This document shows positions 52,743 to 61,765 of a stretch of 61,825 bases of DNA, one piece after another. The notes beneath the pieces were generated by a model. It was not told where the DNA came from. It saw only the letters and a program-made list of their open reading frames with translations, and made no database searches. A program made the translations under genes and the position numbers. Origin of the DNA: Hyphomicrobiaceae bacterium (GTDB lineage Bacteria; Pseudomonadota; Alphaproteobacteria; Rhizobiales; Hyphomicrobiaceae). The first letter of the stretch is position 1, and each line of letters starts with the position of its first letter. The stretch spans positions 1 to 61,825 of the forward strand of contig JALHMC010000022.1 of the NCBI GenBank assembly GCA_022844225.1. The letters are read 5' to 3'.

Positions 52743-53918
52743 CTACCGCATCAATTCTTTCATCGCCCGGTCGAGCCCGTCGATGGTCAGCGGGTACATC
52801 CGGTTTTCCATTATGTCGCCAACGATCTTGATCGAGGGCGTCCAGCTCCAGTGACTCTCAGGCACCGGGTTCAGCCAGATGGCGCTCTCGTAGATCCCGG
52901 TGACGCGCTTCAGCCATGCCGAGCCCGGCTCCTCGTTCATGTGCTCGACCGAGCCGCCCGGCACCGTGATTTCGTAGGGGCTCATCGAGGCATCGCCGAT
53001 GAACACCACCTTGTAGTCGGCCGGGTACTTGTGCAGCACCTCCCAGGTGGGGGTCCTCTCGGTCCAGCGCCGCCGGTTGTTCTTCCACACGTACTCGTAG
53101 AGGCAGTTGTGGAAGTAGAAGTGCTCCATGTGCTTGAACTCGGAGCGCGACGCCGAGAACAGTTCCTCGGCGAGCTTGATGTGCCAGTCCATCGAGCCGC
53201 CGATGTCGAAGAACATCAGCACCTTCACGGTGTTTCGCCGCTCGGGCCGCATCTGGATGTCGAGATAGCCCTTGCGCGCCGTGCCCTTGATCGTGCCGTC
53301 GAGATCGAGTTCGTCCGCGGCGCCCTCACGCGCGAACCGGCGCAGCCTCCGGAGCGCGACCTTGATGTTCCGGGTGCCCAGCTCGACCTTGTCGTCGAGG
53401 TCCTTGAACTCGCGCTTGTCCCACACCTTCACCGCGCGGAAGTTCTTGTTCTCCTTCTGCCCGATGCGCACGCCGGCCGGGTTGTAGCCCTCGGCGCCGT
53501 AGGGTGACGTGCCGGCCGTCCCGATCCACTTCTTGCCTCCCTGGTGGCGGCCTTTCTGCTCCTCGAGGCGCTTCTTCAGCTCCTCCATGATCTTGTCCCA
53601 GCCGCCGAGGGCCTCGATCTTGGCCTTCTCCTCGTCGGAGAGGTAGAGCTGCGACATAACCCGCAGCCACTCCTCGGGAATTTCGACGTCGGCGCCATCC
53701 GACATCAGCTCGAGGCCCTTGAAGACGTGCCCGAACACCTGGTCGAACTTGTCGAGGTGGCGCTCGTCCTTCACCAGCACGGTGCGCGAGAGGTAATAGA
53801 AATTCTCGACCCGCATGTCGGCGAGATCGGCCTGCAACGCCTCCATCAGCGCCAGGTATTCCTTCAGCGTGACGGGCACCTTGGCCGATTTCAGCTCGTA
53901 GAAGAAGTTGGTGAACAT
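52743..53918 (-). CDS. VWA domain (CoxE-like) protein
   Basis: This 391-residue protein is helical in its N-terminal 200 residues and has a von Willebrand A domain at about 225-385. The metal-site motif reads FFDIGGSMDWH, with Gly in place of the usual first Ser of DxSxS. VVFIGDASMSPYE contributes the later acidic loop. CoxE-like proteins work with MoxR ATPases in assembling metalloenzymes; no MoxR gene is adjacent. Its 3' end is duplicated downstream of the toxin gene. Confidence 0.88.
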   Translation of the reverse strand: MFTNFFYELKSAKVPVTLKEYLALMEALQADLADMRVENFYYLSRTVLVKDERHLDKFDQVFGHVFKGLELMSDGADVEIPEEWLRVMSQLYLSDEEKAKIEALGGWDKIMEELKKRLEEQKGRHQGGKKWIGTAGTSPYGAEGYNPAGVRIGQKENKNFRAVKVWDKREFKDLDDKVELGTRNIKVALRRLRRFAREGAADELDLDGTIKGTARKGYLDIQMRPERRNTVKVLMFFDIGGSMDWHIKLAEELFSASRSEFKHMEHFYFHNCLYEYVWKNNRRRWTERTPTWEVLHKYPADYKVVFIGDASMSPYEITVPGGSVEHMNEEPGSAWLKRVTGIYESAIWLNPVPESHWSWTPSIKIVGDIMENRMYPLTIDGLDRAMKELMR

Positions 53919-54013
53919 GCCTGTGCCTCGTCGGGGCGTGCGCGGATGGCGCTGAGCTTAGCGGGTTCGCGGCGGGGGGTGAAGGGCCGTGTCGGCATGG
54001 CCTAAGCTGGCCG

Positions 54014-55462
54014 TCATAACACCTCGCTCAGGATCGCGAGGCCGTTGAGCGCCCGTGGAAAGCCGCCGTAAGGTCCGGTCTGGATCACCGCCTCTATGAT
54101 CTCCTGGCGCGTCAGGCCCACATTCAGCGCGCTTTGGCCGAATTTCTTGAGCTGGCTTTCGAGGCCCATCGCACAGAATCCGGCGACCGCACACAGCATG
54201 CGCTGCCGATGGTCGAGCCCCGGCCGCGACCACAGCTCGCCATACCCGTAGCGGATCGCTGACGGATACAACTCGCCCGTGATCGCGTTGCCGGGCGCCG
54301 CGTAACCCTGAGTGCCCCGCTCGCCGTGCAGTTTCGCCATCACCTCGCGCCCCAGGCGATCCAGCTCCTCGTGGCTGTCGGTTCTAGCCGGCTCTGCGGG
54401 CACCTTCAGCCCACGCGCTGCGAAAACCTCGTGTGCCACCGCCGCGGATGTCTCTGTCGTAACGAAGCCCGCATAGAGGCCCACCTGCACGAACACCTCG
54501 AGGATGTTGCGCGGCGTGAGCCCGAGGTCGAGCGCGGAACCCGTCATCGCCTTCAGGGGCACCAGCCGTTGCAGCACCGAGAGCGCCGCCAGGGTGCAGA
54601 TGGCGCGATCCGGTTTCGCCAGCCCCGGCCTATCCCAGATACCGGCATAGACCACCTCCGCCAGAAAATCGTCAAGGCCGGGCACCTGCTCCTTGCCCCG
54701 TGCGAGGCCGAGTTCAGCGCGCAGCTCTTGGCCTCGCGCGCGTTGCTTTTCACGTGACATCCGTTCCTCCTCGATCTTCTTCGTGCGTGGCGTTTGCGCC
54801 CGCTCGCTCTCGGCAATCAGGCTTGCCAGTTCGCGGTCGAGATTGGCACGAGCGGGTGCGTCCCAGGCGGCGTGGTGATCGTCGCAACGGAAGAGGCGTG
54901 GCCGCGCCAGGAAACTGCGCAATATGCTGGCCCGACCCGTTCGATAGGCGTCGTCGGGTATCACCTCGTACTCGCGTCGGATGGCCGCCGCATAGGCCTC
55001 GTAGGCCTCGGCGGGTGCCGCGAGTATGGAAAGGTCGAGATCGAGGAAGCGATCGAGATCGTGGTCTCCGGGCGGCCGGTTCTGCTGCACATGGGCCGTC
55101 GCTTCGATCAGCTGTGCAACTCTCTCCCGCGTCGCCTCCTCGACACCGAGGCGCGTCAGAGCTTCAACGGCCAGGCGAGCGCTCGCGTCCTCATTGTCGC
55201 GTCGGCCGATCTCGTAGACGGCATCATGGAAGTAGATGGCCAGATCAATGCTCCGCCGATCAATCCACCGGTCTCCTTCCAAAGCGGCGAGGCGCAGCAG
55301 CTGGCCGATGTGCGCAAGGTCGTGATAGTGGCGGCCGGTGGCTGTGTAGGCGGTGACCAGCGAAGCGAGAACAGCCTCGACCTCTGCCCGGGGCTTGCGC
55401 GGGAAGTGCTCGAGCCACCGGCAGGTCGCGTCGGCAATCTCACTGTCGTGGGTGCGTGTCAT
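54014..55462 (-). CDS. Fusion of HD-type phosphohydrolase and duplicated carboxymuconolactone decarboxylase domains
   Basis: This 482-residue protein has two unlike halves. Residues 1-215 resemble predicted HD-superfamily phosphohydrolases (often misnamed NMDA receptor subunit), with HYHDLAHIGQLL (His47, His51) and FHDAVYE (His79-Asp80). After a basic linker (about 222-245), residues 250-480 form two carboxymuconolactone decarboxylase-like repeats. An internal ATG at 54760 (Met235) is preceded by GAGGAGGA, so the second half may also be made alone (248 residues). It starts seven bases after the luciferase-like gene. Confidence 0.8.
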   Translation of the reverse strand: MTRTHDSEIADATCRWLEHFPRKPRAEVEAVLASLVTAYTATGRHYHDLAHIGQLLRLAALEGDRWIDRRSIDLAIYFHDAVYEIGRRDNEDASARLAVEALTRLGVEEATRERVAQLIEATAHVQQNRPPGDHDLDRFLDLDLSILAAPAEAYEAYAAAIRREYEVIPDDAYRTGRASILRSFLARPRLFRCDDHHAAWDAPARANLDRELASLIAESERAQTPRTKKIEEERMSREKQRARGQELRAELGLARGKEQVPGLDDFLAEVVYAGIWDRPGLAKPDRAICTLAALSVLQRLVPLKAMTGSALDLGLTPRNILEVFVQVGLYAGFVTTETSAAVAHEVFAARGLKVPAEPARTDSHEELDRLGREVMAKLHGERGTQGYAAPGNAITGELYPSAIRYGYGELWSRPGLDHRQRMLCAVAGFCAMGLESQLKKFGQSALNVGLTRQEIIEAVIQTGPYGGFPRALNGLAILSEVL

Positions 55463-55469
55463 CGTGCCC

Positions 55470-56618
55470 TCACCGGAACGCCGGCATCACGCCCTTTGCC
55501 ACTCGGTCGAATTGCTCGATCATCACCGCTTGCGGCGTCGTCAGCGCCGTCGAAAGATTGATCGTCTCAAGGCCCGGAAAACGCGCTTCCATCTGCTTCA
55601 AGTGCGCGACGAGGTCGTCGGCCGTCCCGGCGAACCAGGAGCCGAGCTTCACGAAATGCTCGAGCGTCGGCACGCCGGCCTTGTCCCAGCCGCCACGCTT
55701 GCCCACCGCTTCGACCTGCGCCGCGTTGAGCCCAGGCACGAACCCGAGCGGCGCGAACATCTTGACGTGCTCCTCGTAGTAGGGCCGCAGCCGCTCCACC
55801 GCTTTCTCGCGAGTGTCGTCGAGGAAGAAGAAGATGCCGATGCCGAGGTTCTCGCCCAGCTTCCAGTTCTTGCCTGCGCGCTGGGCCGCGTCCTGGAACG
55901 CTTTGATCGGGCCCTCGGCCATGGTCGCCGCGCCGCCACCGACCATGCCCTTGATGTCGTGGCGGATCATGAAATCCATCGCTTCCCGCTTCGCCGAGAC
56001 GACCGGCTGCCACGTCTCCATCGTATGCACGGGCCGGGGGACCAGCGTCAGGTCCTTCACCGTGTAGCCGCGATAAGGCACCTCGGGCGGCAGCGTGTAG
56101 TGTTTGCCCTTGTGGCTGAAGCGCTCGTTCTTGAACGCCTTGAAGATGATCTCGACCTGCTCCTCGAACAGCTCCCGGTTCGCCTCGTTGTCCGTCAGCG
56201 GCGCGCCGAACGTCTCGACCTCGCGCGTGTGATAGCCCCGTGCCACGCCGAATACCGTGCGCCCCTTGGTCAGGATGTCGGCCGTTGCGTAATCCTCGGC
56301 CAGCCGCAACGGATGCCACATCGGCGCGACATTGAACCCGCAGCCGATCTTCAGCCGCTTCGTCACGTGCGCCAGATGCACGGCCATCATCAGCAGGTTC
56401 GGGAGTACCTCGTAGCCCTCGTGCTGGAAGTGATGTTCGGCAAGCCACAGCGTCTCGAAGCCGATCTCGTCGAGTTTCCTGGCCACGACCTCGGTCTTCT
56501 CGAAGACGCTCGCCAACTCGTCGTTGGAGAAGCGGCGCTCGTTGGCCGGCGTCGCCATCTGGCCGTGGTCGGGCAGATCGATGTGGCCGGGATAGACGGT
56601 GACGAAATTGCGGATCAT
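55470..56618 (-). CDS. LLM-class flavin-dependent oxidoreductase
   Basis: This 382-residue luciferase-like monooxygenase is a TIM barrel with LWLAEHHFQHEGY, RLKIGCGFNVAPMWHPLRLAEDYA and DILTKGRTVFGVARGYH, binding FMN. It oxidises a small organic substrate using reduced flavin supplied by a reductase. GGAGGAGG precedes the start at 56618. It is immediately upstream of, and likely cotranscribed with, the HD/CMD fusion; both could serve one catabolic or detoxification step. Confidence 0.9.
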   Translation of the reverse strand: MIRNFVTVYPGHIDLPDHGQMATPANERRFSNDELASVFEKTEVVARKLDEIGFETLWLAEHHFQHEGYEVLPNLLMMAVHLAHVTKRLKIGCGFNVAPMWHPLRLAEDYATADILTKGRTVFGVARGYHTREVETFGAPLTDNEANRELFEEQVEIIFKAFKNERFSHKGKHYTLPPEVPYRGYTVKDLTLVPRPVHTMETWQPVVSAKREAMDFMIRHDIKGMVGGGAATMAEGPIKAFQDAAQRAGKNWKLGENLGIGIFFFLDDTREKAVERLRPYYEEHVKMFAPLGFVPGLNAAQVEAVGKRGGWDKAGVPTLEHFVKLGSWFAGTADDLVAHLKQMEARFPGLETINLSTALTTPQAVMIEQFDRVAKGVMPAFR

Positions 56619-57215
56619 GGGGCCTCCTCCGGAACACTCGGGTAAGGTTTGCATGACGTTGAAGGAGTGGCCAGCGCTTGCGGCTCGTGGGATCCAGGGG
56701 CGCGCGAAGGGTGCTGGCTCAGCGTTCGCAATGTCGCTCCGACGAGATCCGACTGATCGGCTGTGGCCCGGGGCGTGATTTTTCTGTGTTGATGCAACTC
56801 CAGTTTTTCGATTCTTCTGCTCTCCTCACACGACGCCGAAGGGCGCGGAGCGGGACGGTCTCGCTCTTTTGCATGTTGGATTGGGATGCGACCCTCCCGC
56901 TCCGTTGCGCGTGACGGGGGTGGTCCCCCTGCGGACGACCGGCCCGCGAGCCACCGCGCATCCGTTTTCGAACGGCGGCTCCTGCCCTCGGGGCGTCTCA
57001 CGACGGCCTCTGGGCTGCGGCATCCTTCGGAGGTGGCTGAGTACCTCCTACGTCTATCCGACGCGCGCCCGTCTCCCGCAGTCTCCCAGCTCGAGCCCGA
57101 GTGCCCTCGCGAGACGGACGCCGGCAAGATACGAGCGGCGCGAGGGGAGGGGGATAAGTTTTTCGTGCGGGCCCGAAATCGCAGCCGCTCGGTCATCACG
57201 GTGCATGCCCCCGCT
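56619..57215. other. Gene-free stretch, left part of repeat cluster
   Basis: Frames exist on both strands but are Arg/Pro/Ser-rich and have no conserved content. With the following repeats the gap between LLM and formamidase genes reaches 1.1 kb, long for this genome. Confidence 0.5.
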
Positions 57216-57346
57216 GTCATCCCGGTGCTTGTCACCGGGACCCATCGGGCGGATTGCTCGATAATCGCGGGCGTGCACGGTTGCTTCGAATTTCTCGCGC
57301 GCAAGCAAGCGGAGGAATGGGTCCCGGCAACACGTGCCGGGATGAC
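57216..57346. repeat. Large palindromic rhizobial intergenic repeat
   Basis: GTCATCCCGGTGCTTGTCAC at 57216 continues CGGGACCCATC, and the near-reverse-complement GAATGGGTCCCGGCAACACG, TGCCGGGATGAC ends at 57346. The arms of about 31 bases are separated by about 67 bases. Translations of this element (for example CHPGTCCRDP) are familiar spurious proteins in rhizobial genomes, so it belongs to a dispersed RIME-like family. Confidence 0.75.
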
Positions 57347-57456
57347 ATTTGTGGGTGTCGTCATCGACGCTTCCCATCCTCCCGCAGCACGACAGTGCGC
57401 GCACTTGCCTCGCCTAACGGCCCGGGTTCCCGACGGAGCCGCGCACCGCGCGTGCG

Positions 57457-57505
57457 CAGATCCGGGATCTTTTCCCGTCTCCGTTGTGGAAAGGCCCCGG
57501 ATCTG
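57457..57505. repeat. Nested hairpin CAGATCCGGG/CCCGGATCTG
   Basis: A perfect 10-bp outer stem (57457-57466 with 57496-57505) encloses an inner TTTCC/GGAAA stem. It lies 230 bases before the formamidase gene and near the RIME-like repeat. It could be another mobile palindrome or a structured leader. Confidence 0.55.
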
Positions 57506-57737
57506 CCGCCTCCCGGCGTCCTCCGTCCGGGGACACAGCACGTGGGAAGTGTGGCGGCCCCTGGACCCGCTTTGAACGGGCACCACGCTGCTGACCGAGC
57601 GAACCTGAGTTTGCCGGCCGTCGGGACCCGCCTGCTCAGTTCGTGCGCACTTCGCGCGCAAAGTCACGTCTTGCAACAGAGCCGACGGAGGGCCACCGTG
57701 TTGATCGAAAACTGCTTGCGAGCGCCAGGAGCACACC

Positions 57738-58682
57738 ATGGCCGACCATACGCTGAAGTCCTCGATCGAGACGGTCCACTGGGGCTATTTCGACGCAACC
57801 GTGGCGCCGGTCCTGACGATCGAGCCGGGCGATCGCGTCCGTATCGAGACCGTCAGCGGCGGACCGGACGTGATGCCACCCAAGGGCTCCGGCCTCGCCC
57901 CGCCGCCGGAACTTCTGGAGATCCACGCGTCCAGCATGGTGCGCCGGGTGCCAGGCCATCTCCTGACTGGCCCGGTTGCCGTCAAGGGTGCCATGCCGGG
58001 CGATGCGCTCGAGGTGGAGATCGAGGCGATCGAATGCCGGCAGCCCTGGGGCTACAATGCCATCCGTCCGCTCTCCGGCGCCCTGCCCGGTGAGTTCGAC
58101 GAGGTCCGCCTCGTCCACATTCCGATGGATCTTGATAAGAAGGTCGGCAAGCTGGCTTGGGGCGCGGAGGTGCCGCTCCGGCCATTCTTCGGCGTCATGG
58201 GCGTGGCGCCGCCACCGGCCTGGGGCTCCGTATCGTCGCTGCCACCGAACAAGCATGGCGGCAACCTCGACAACAAGGAACTGGTGGCTGGCACGAAGCT
58301 GATCCTCCCGGTTCACGTTCCAGGCGCCAACTTCTCGTGCGGCGACGGACATGGCGCACAAGGCGACGGCGAGGTGTGCGTGACGGCGATCGAGACGGCA
58401 CTGACCGGCACTTTCAAGTTCGGCTTGAAGAAGGGCCTGAAGCTGAAGTGGCCGCGCGCCGAGACGCCGACCCACCAGATCACTATGGCGTTCGATCCGG
58501 ATCTCGACCAGGCGGCGAAGGAGGCGCTCCGCCAGATGATCGCGCTGATCTGCGAGCGGAAGAACCTGAGCCGCGAGGACGCCTACATGCTCTGTTCGCT
58601 TGCCGCCGACTTACGCGTCACCCAGTTGGTCAACGGCAACAACGGCTGCCATTGCATGCTCGAGAAGCGGTACTTCGAGTAA
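57738..58682 (+). CDS. Acetamidase/formamidase family protein
   Basis: This 314-residue protein follows the FmdA/AmdA family: HWGYFDATVAPVLTIEPGD, IHPSSMVRRVPGH-like HASSMVRRVPGHLLTGPV, PLRPFFGVMGVAPPP, then NLDNKELVAGTKLILPVHVPGANFSCGDGHGAQGDGE with the metal-site GDGHGAQGDGE. It hydrolyses short amides to acid and ammonia. AGGAG is seven bases before the ATG. The gene stands alone. Confidence 0.93.
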   Translation: MADHTLKSSIETVHWGYFDATVAPVLTIEPGDRVRIETVSGGPDVMPPKGSGLAPPPELLEIHASSMVRRVPGHLLTGPVAVKGAMPGDALEVEIEAIECRQPWGYNAIRPLSGALPGEFDEVRLVHIPMDLDKKVGKLAWGAEVPLRPFFGVMGVAPPPAWGSVSSLPPNKHGGNLDNKELVAGTKLILPVHVPGANFSCGDGHGAQGDGEVCVTAIETALTGTFKFGLKKGLKLKWPRAETPTHQITMAFDPDLDQAAKEALRQMIALICERKNLSREDAYMLCSLAADLRVTQLVNGNNGCHCMLEKRYFE

Positions 58683-58727
58683 GTTGCGCAGGTCGGAGCG
58701 CAGGGTCACGTGGGGCCCGCGCCACGG

Positions 58728-59192
58728 TCAGCGGTGTGAGAACCTGTCATTGACGCGCCTGTCGTACCGATCCCTGTGAGGGCGGCTGCGCAGCAGGTCG
58801 TCCTCGATGCTCACGATCTCCCGGCCGAGCGGCCATAGCGTCAGTCCCGCGATCTTCAGATGCGCCCACGCAAACGGGATGCCAATGATCGTGATCGCCA
58901 GCAGCAAGGCCGTGATCAGGTGACCGAGCGCCAGCCACCAGCCGGCGAGGAGGACCCAGATCAAGTTGCCGAGCGTGCCGCCGGCGGCGCCGAGGGGGCC
59001 TGACGGGCGGTCGATTACAGTGAAGCCGAACGGCAGCAGAGTGTACTTCGCGATGCGTAAGGCTGCCCATGCCCAAGGCAGGCCGATGATCGTGATTGCC
59101 ATGATGAGGGCTGCGACGACCCAGGCCGTCGCCATCCATAAGCCGCCGGTGACGATCCAGAGGATGTTCAGCAAGAGGCTGAGAGTGGTCAC
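58728..59192 (-). CDS. YccF domain membrane protein
   Basis: This 154-residue protein has two tandem YccF (DUF307) repeats, each with NILWIVTGGLWMA- or NLIWVLLAGWWLA-like spans followed by AITIIGLPWAWA/AITIIGIPFAWAHLKIAGL. It has four or so membrane spans. GTG at 59192 is preceded by AGGAG and is preferred over the GTG at 59219. The function is unknown. The tail is basic (RPHRDRYDRR). Confidence 0.9.
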   Translation of the reverse strand: MTTLSLLLNILWIVTGGLWMATAWVVAALIMAITIIGLPWAWAALRIAKYTLLPFGFTVIDRPSGPLGAAGGTLGNLIWVLLAGWWLALGHLITALLLAITIIGIPFAWAHLKIAGLTLWPLGREIVSIEDDLLRSRPHRDRYDRRVNDRFSHR

Positions 59193-59341
59193 GGGGCGTG
59201 CTCCTGCGTCGGCATACACAAGAGGAACGCACGAGGACGCGAGCCGGTTCGGCGGTGCCTGCGTCGCTGCAGACCGGCAGTCCGCGTCACGCTAACAAAA
59301 GCGCCGTGCCACAGGCCTCACGGCCCTTTCTCCGCGAGGCC

Positions 59342-60307
59342 TCAGTACCCTTTATCTCGCGGCACCAGTTCCTTCAGCGGCTCGCCCGCCAGATGACGGC
59401 GCACGTTCTCGACGAAGAGCCGCGCGACCACCTTGTCCCGGTCCGGATGTCCGCCGCCGATGTGCGGCAGGACGGTGATGCCGGGCGTCTGCCAGAAGGC
59501 GTGCTCGGAGGGCAGCGGTTCGGTGCGGAACACGTCGAGCACCGCACCCGCGACGTCCTTGGCCTTGACGGCGGCAATCAGATCCTCGTCGACGATCAAG
59601 GCGCCGCGGCCGAAGTTGATCAGCCACGCGCTCGGCTTCATCGTCTTGAGCCGGGCACGGTCGAACATATTCTCCGTCTGCGGCGTCACCGGCAGCAGCA
59701 GCACCACGAAGTCGCTCTGGGCCAGCACCGCGTTGGTGCCGTCGAAGCCATGCACCGTATCCACATGCGGCACGGCCCCGGGTGTGCGGCGTGTGCCGAT
59801 TACGCGCATGTCGAGGGCGGCGGCTTTCCTCGCGAGATCGGCGCCGATGGCTCCAAGCCCCAGAATGCCGAGCGTCTTGCCGGCGAGCGTTGCCGACTGC
59901 GAGCGCACCCATTTCGATTGCTTCTGGTTGTCGGCGATCGTCGCGTAGTGCTTGGTGATGTGGAACAACGCACCGAGGATGTTCTCGGGCATCTGCGGCA
60001 GGTGAGTTCCGCGCGCGGCTGAAAGCGGCAAGTCGGGGGGCAGATCCTTGCGCGCCATCCAGCCGTCGACGCCGGCCGTCATCGACTGGATCATCTTCAA
60101 TCGCGGCATCTTCGACAGCATGCCGGGGGGAGCCCCGAACGCGAGCAGGATCTCGCACTGCGCGAGTTGGTCGTCGCTGAAGCTTCCGCCCGGTGGCACA
60201 TGGGCCAATTCGAAACCATCGGCGAGGCCCGCCGTCACCAGACCTTCGCGAAACGGCGCGGGATCGGAGACGTTCAGCAGAACGAGAGGCTTGTTGGAAC
60301 GTGTCAT
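59342..60307 (-). CDS. D-2-hydroxyacid dehydrogenase, NAD(P)-dependent
   Basis: This 321-residue protein has the cofactor motif GILGLGAIGADLARKA near 145, catalytic Arg in NFGRGALIVDE, Glu in VFRTEPLP and His in LPHIGGGHP. It reduces 2-oxo acids or oxidises D-2-hydroxyacids such as glyoxylate or hydroxypyruvate. GAGGA is upstream. It starts 10 bases after denD ends, so the pair likely acts in one hydroxyacid pathway. Confidence 0.92.
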   Translation of the reverse strand: MTRSNKPLVLLNVSDPAPFREGLVTAGLADGFELAHVPPGGSFSDDQLAQCEILLAFGAPPGMLSKMPRLKMIQSMTAGVDGWMARKDLPPDLPLSAARGTHLPQMPENILGALFHITKHYATIADNQKQSKWVRSQSATLAGKTLGILGLGAIGADLARKAAALDMRVIGTRRTPGAVPHVDTVHGFDGTNAVLAQSDFVVLLLPVTPQTENMFDRARLKTMKPSAWLINFGRGALIVDEDLIAAVKAKDVAGAVLDVFRTEPLPSEHAFWQTPGITVLPHIGGGHPDRDKVVARLFVENVRRHLAGEPLKELVPRDKGY

Positions 60308-60317
60308 GTGCCGGTCC

Positions 60318-61304
60318 TCACGCGATTTTGCCGCCGAGTTCGTCGTCGATGTGCACGCGAATGATCTCCTCGAAGCTCGCTTCGGCCTTGAAGCCGAGTT
60401 CGATCGAACGGCGCGTCTCGAAGTTGCGCGGCCAGCCGGCGACGATCTCCTGCACGAACGGATCGGGCACGCGCTTGATGCGAGCCACGACCTTCTCGCC
60501 GGCGACTTTGCGTAGCGCTTCGATCTGCTGGCCGACCGTCACCGCGAGGCCCGGCATGGAAAGGTTGCGCCGCGCACCGAGGCGGGCGCCGTCGATGGTG
60601 GCGGCGTGCAGAAGGAATCCGACCGCCGCGCGCGGGCTCGCGTGCCAGTGCATCACGTCGTCGGAGACTGGCAGTACCGCTTCGTGACCCGCTAGCGGCT
60701 CGCGGATGATGTTGGAGAAGAAGCCCGAGGCCGCCTTGTTCGGCTTGCCAGGGCGCACGCAGATCGTAGGCAACCGGATGCCGACCCCGTCGAGCATGCC
60801 TTTGCGCGTATAGTCCGCGATCAGCAGCTCACCGATCGCCTTCTGCGTGCCGTAGCTGGTCAGCGGGGTGGTGAAGAACTCGTCCGGGATCTTCTCCGGG
60901 AACGGGGCCCCGAAGACCGCGATCGACGAGGTGAACACGAGGCGCGGCTTCTTAGGGGCGCCGTCGTAGGCTTTCCGGATCGACTCGAGCAGGTTCATCG
61001 TACCCTGCAGATTGATCCGGTAGCCCTTCTCGAACTCCTGCTCGGCCTCGCCGGAGACGATCGCGGCCAAGTGGAAGATCACGTCGGGTTTGCCCGCAAC
61101 GAGCTTATCGGTCTCGCCCGAGGCAGGAAGATCGCCGGTCAGCGTCTCGACGGTGAATTTGGCGCCGGCCGGCTTCTGCGGGGCGACGACGTCGTAGAGT
61201 GTCAGGCCGGTGATCTCGGTGGCCCCGAGCCGGCCGTCCTTCGCCAGCCGCTCGGCGAGCTTGCGGCCGACCATGCCTGCGCCGCCGAGGATCAGAACCT
61301 TCAT
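60318..61304 (-). CDS. denD: D-erythronate dehydrogenase-like NAD-dependent epimerase family protein
   Basis: This 328-residue extended SDR has GGAGMVGRKLAERL at 7-20, FHLAAIVSGEAEQEFEKGYRINLQGTMNLLE and the active-site Tyr/Lys in SYGTQKAIGELL. The sequence resembles DenD, which oxidises D-erythronate (C4 sugar acid) to 2-keto-D-erythronate. The kinase and other C4-acid genes (dtnK, otnC, otnI) are not adjacent. It is the first gene of a pair with the hydroxyacid dehydrogenase. GGGAGA precedes the ATG. Confidence 0.85.
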   Translation of the reverse strand: MKVLILGGAGMVGRKLAERLAKDGRLGATEITGLTLYDVVAPQKPAGAKFTVETLTGDLPASGETDKLVAGKPDVIFHLAAIVSGEAEQEFEKGYRINLQGTMNLLESIRKAYDGAPKKPRLVFTSSIAVFGAPFPEKIPDEFFTTPLTSYGTQKAIGELLIADYTRKGMLDGVGIRLPTICVRPGKPNKAASGFFSNIIREPLAGHEAVLPVSDDVMHWHASPRAAVGFLLHAATIDGARLGARRNLSMPGLAVTVGQQIEALRKVAGEKVVARIKRVPDPFVQEIVAGWPRNFETRRSIELGFKAEASFEEIIRVHIDDELGGKIA

Positions 61305-61399
61305 GCCGTGTCTCCCGCTATCTGTGATTTGGCGGGACTAGAGCATGACGGGGCCATAGGGAGCAATTGCCCGGTGGACCTGTTCGGCGGCCCAGCCGC

Positions 61400-61765
61400 T
61401 CATTTCCGGGCCTTGCGGGCCGCATAGCGCGCATCGCGAGCCCGCTTCTGCGCGGCTTCGAGGGCGGCCTTGAGGTCGACCTTCTGGCGCTCCTCTTCGG
61501 CAGCGCGCTCGGCTTCGAGGCGGCGCTCCTCGGCCGCGGCCGCCTCGCGGGCAGCCTTCTCGATCGCAGCCTTTTCGGCCGCTTCGGCCTTCGCGGCCTC
61601 GCGCACTGCCCGTGCCTCGGCGATCGCCTTGCGCTCGGCAATGCGCGCCTGCACGGCCGGATCGTCGGGGCCAGGGCGGGCCTTCATCTTTTCGAGAAGG
61701 GCCTTTTTGGCGGCATTCTTGTCGGCCAGGCGGTCGGTTAGAGACTTGTCCTTGAGACTTTTCAT
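61400..61765 (-). CDS. DUF6481 family coiled-coil protein
   Basis: This 121-residue protein is almost entirely helical, built of Ala, Glu, Lys and Arg (for example AAKAEAAEKAAIEKAAREAA). It starts MKSLKDKSLTDRLADKNAAKKALLEK and ends KRARDARYAARKARK, the DUF6481 pattern. It is highly charged and cytoplasmic. GAGGTGAT precedes the ATG. Its promoter is probably within the last 60 bases of the window. Confidence 0.85.
   Translation of the reverse strand: MKSLKDKSLTDRLADKNAAKKALLEKMKARPGPDDPAVQARIAERKAIAEARAVREAAKAEAAEKAAIEKAAREAAAAEERRLEAERAAEEERQKVDLKAALEAAQKRARDARYAARKARK

Noticed and set aside
57054..57404. Minus-strand 116-residue frame with CHPGTCCRDP
   Set aside because: It is the familiar spurious translation of a rhizobial palindromic repeat, not a gene.
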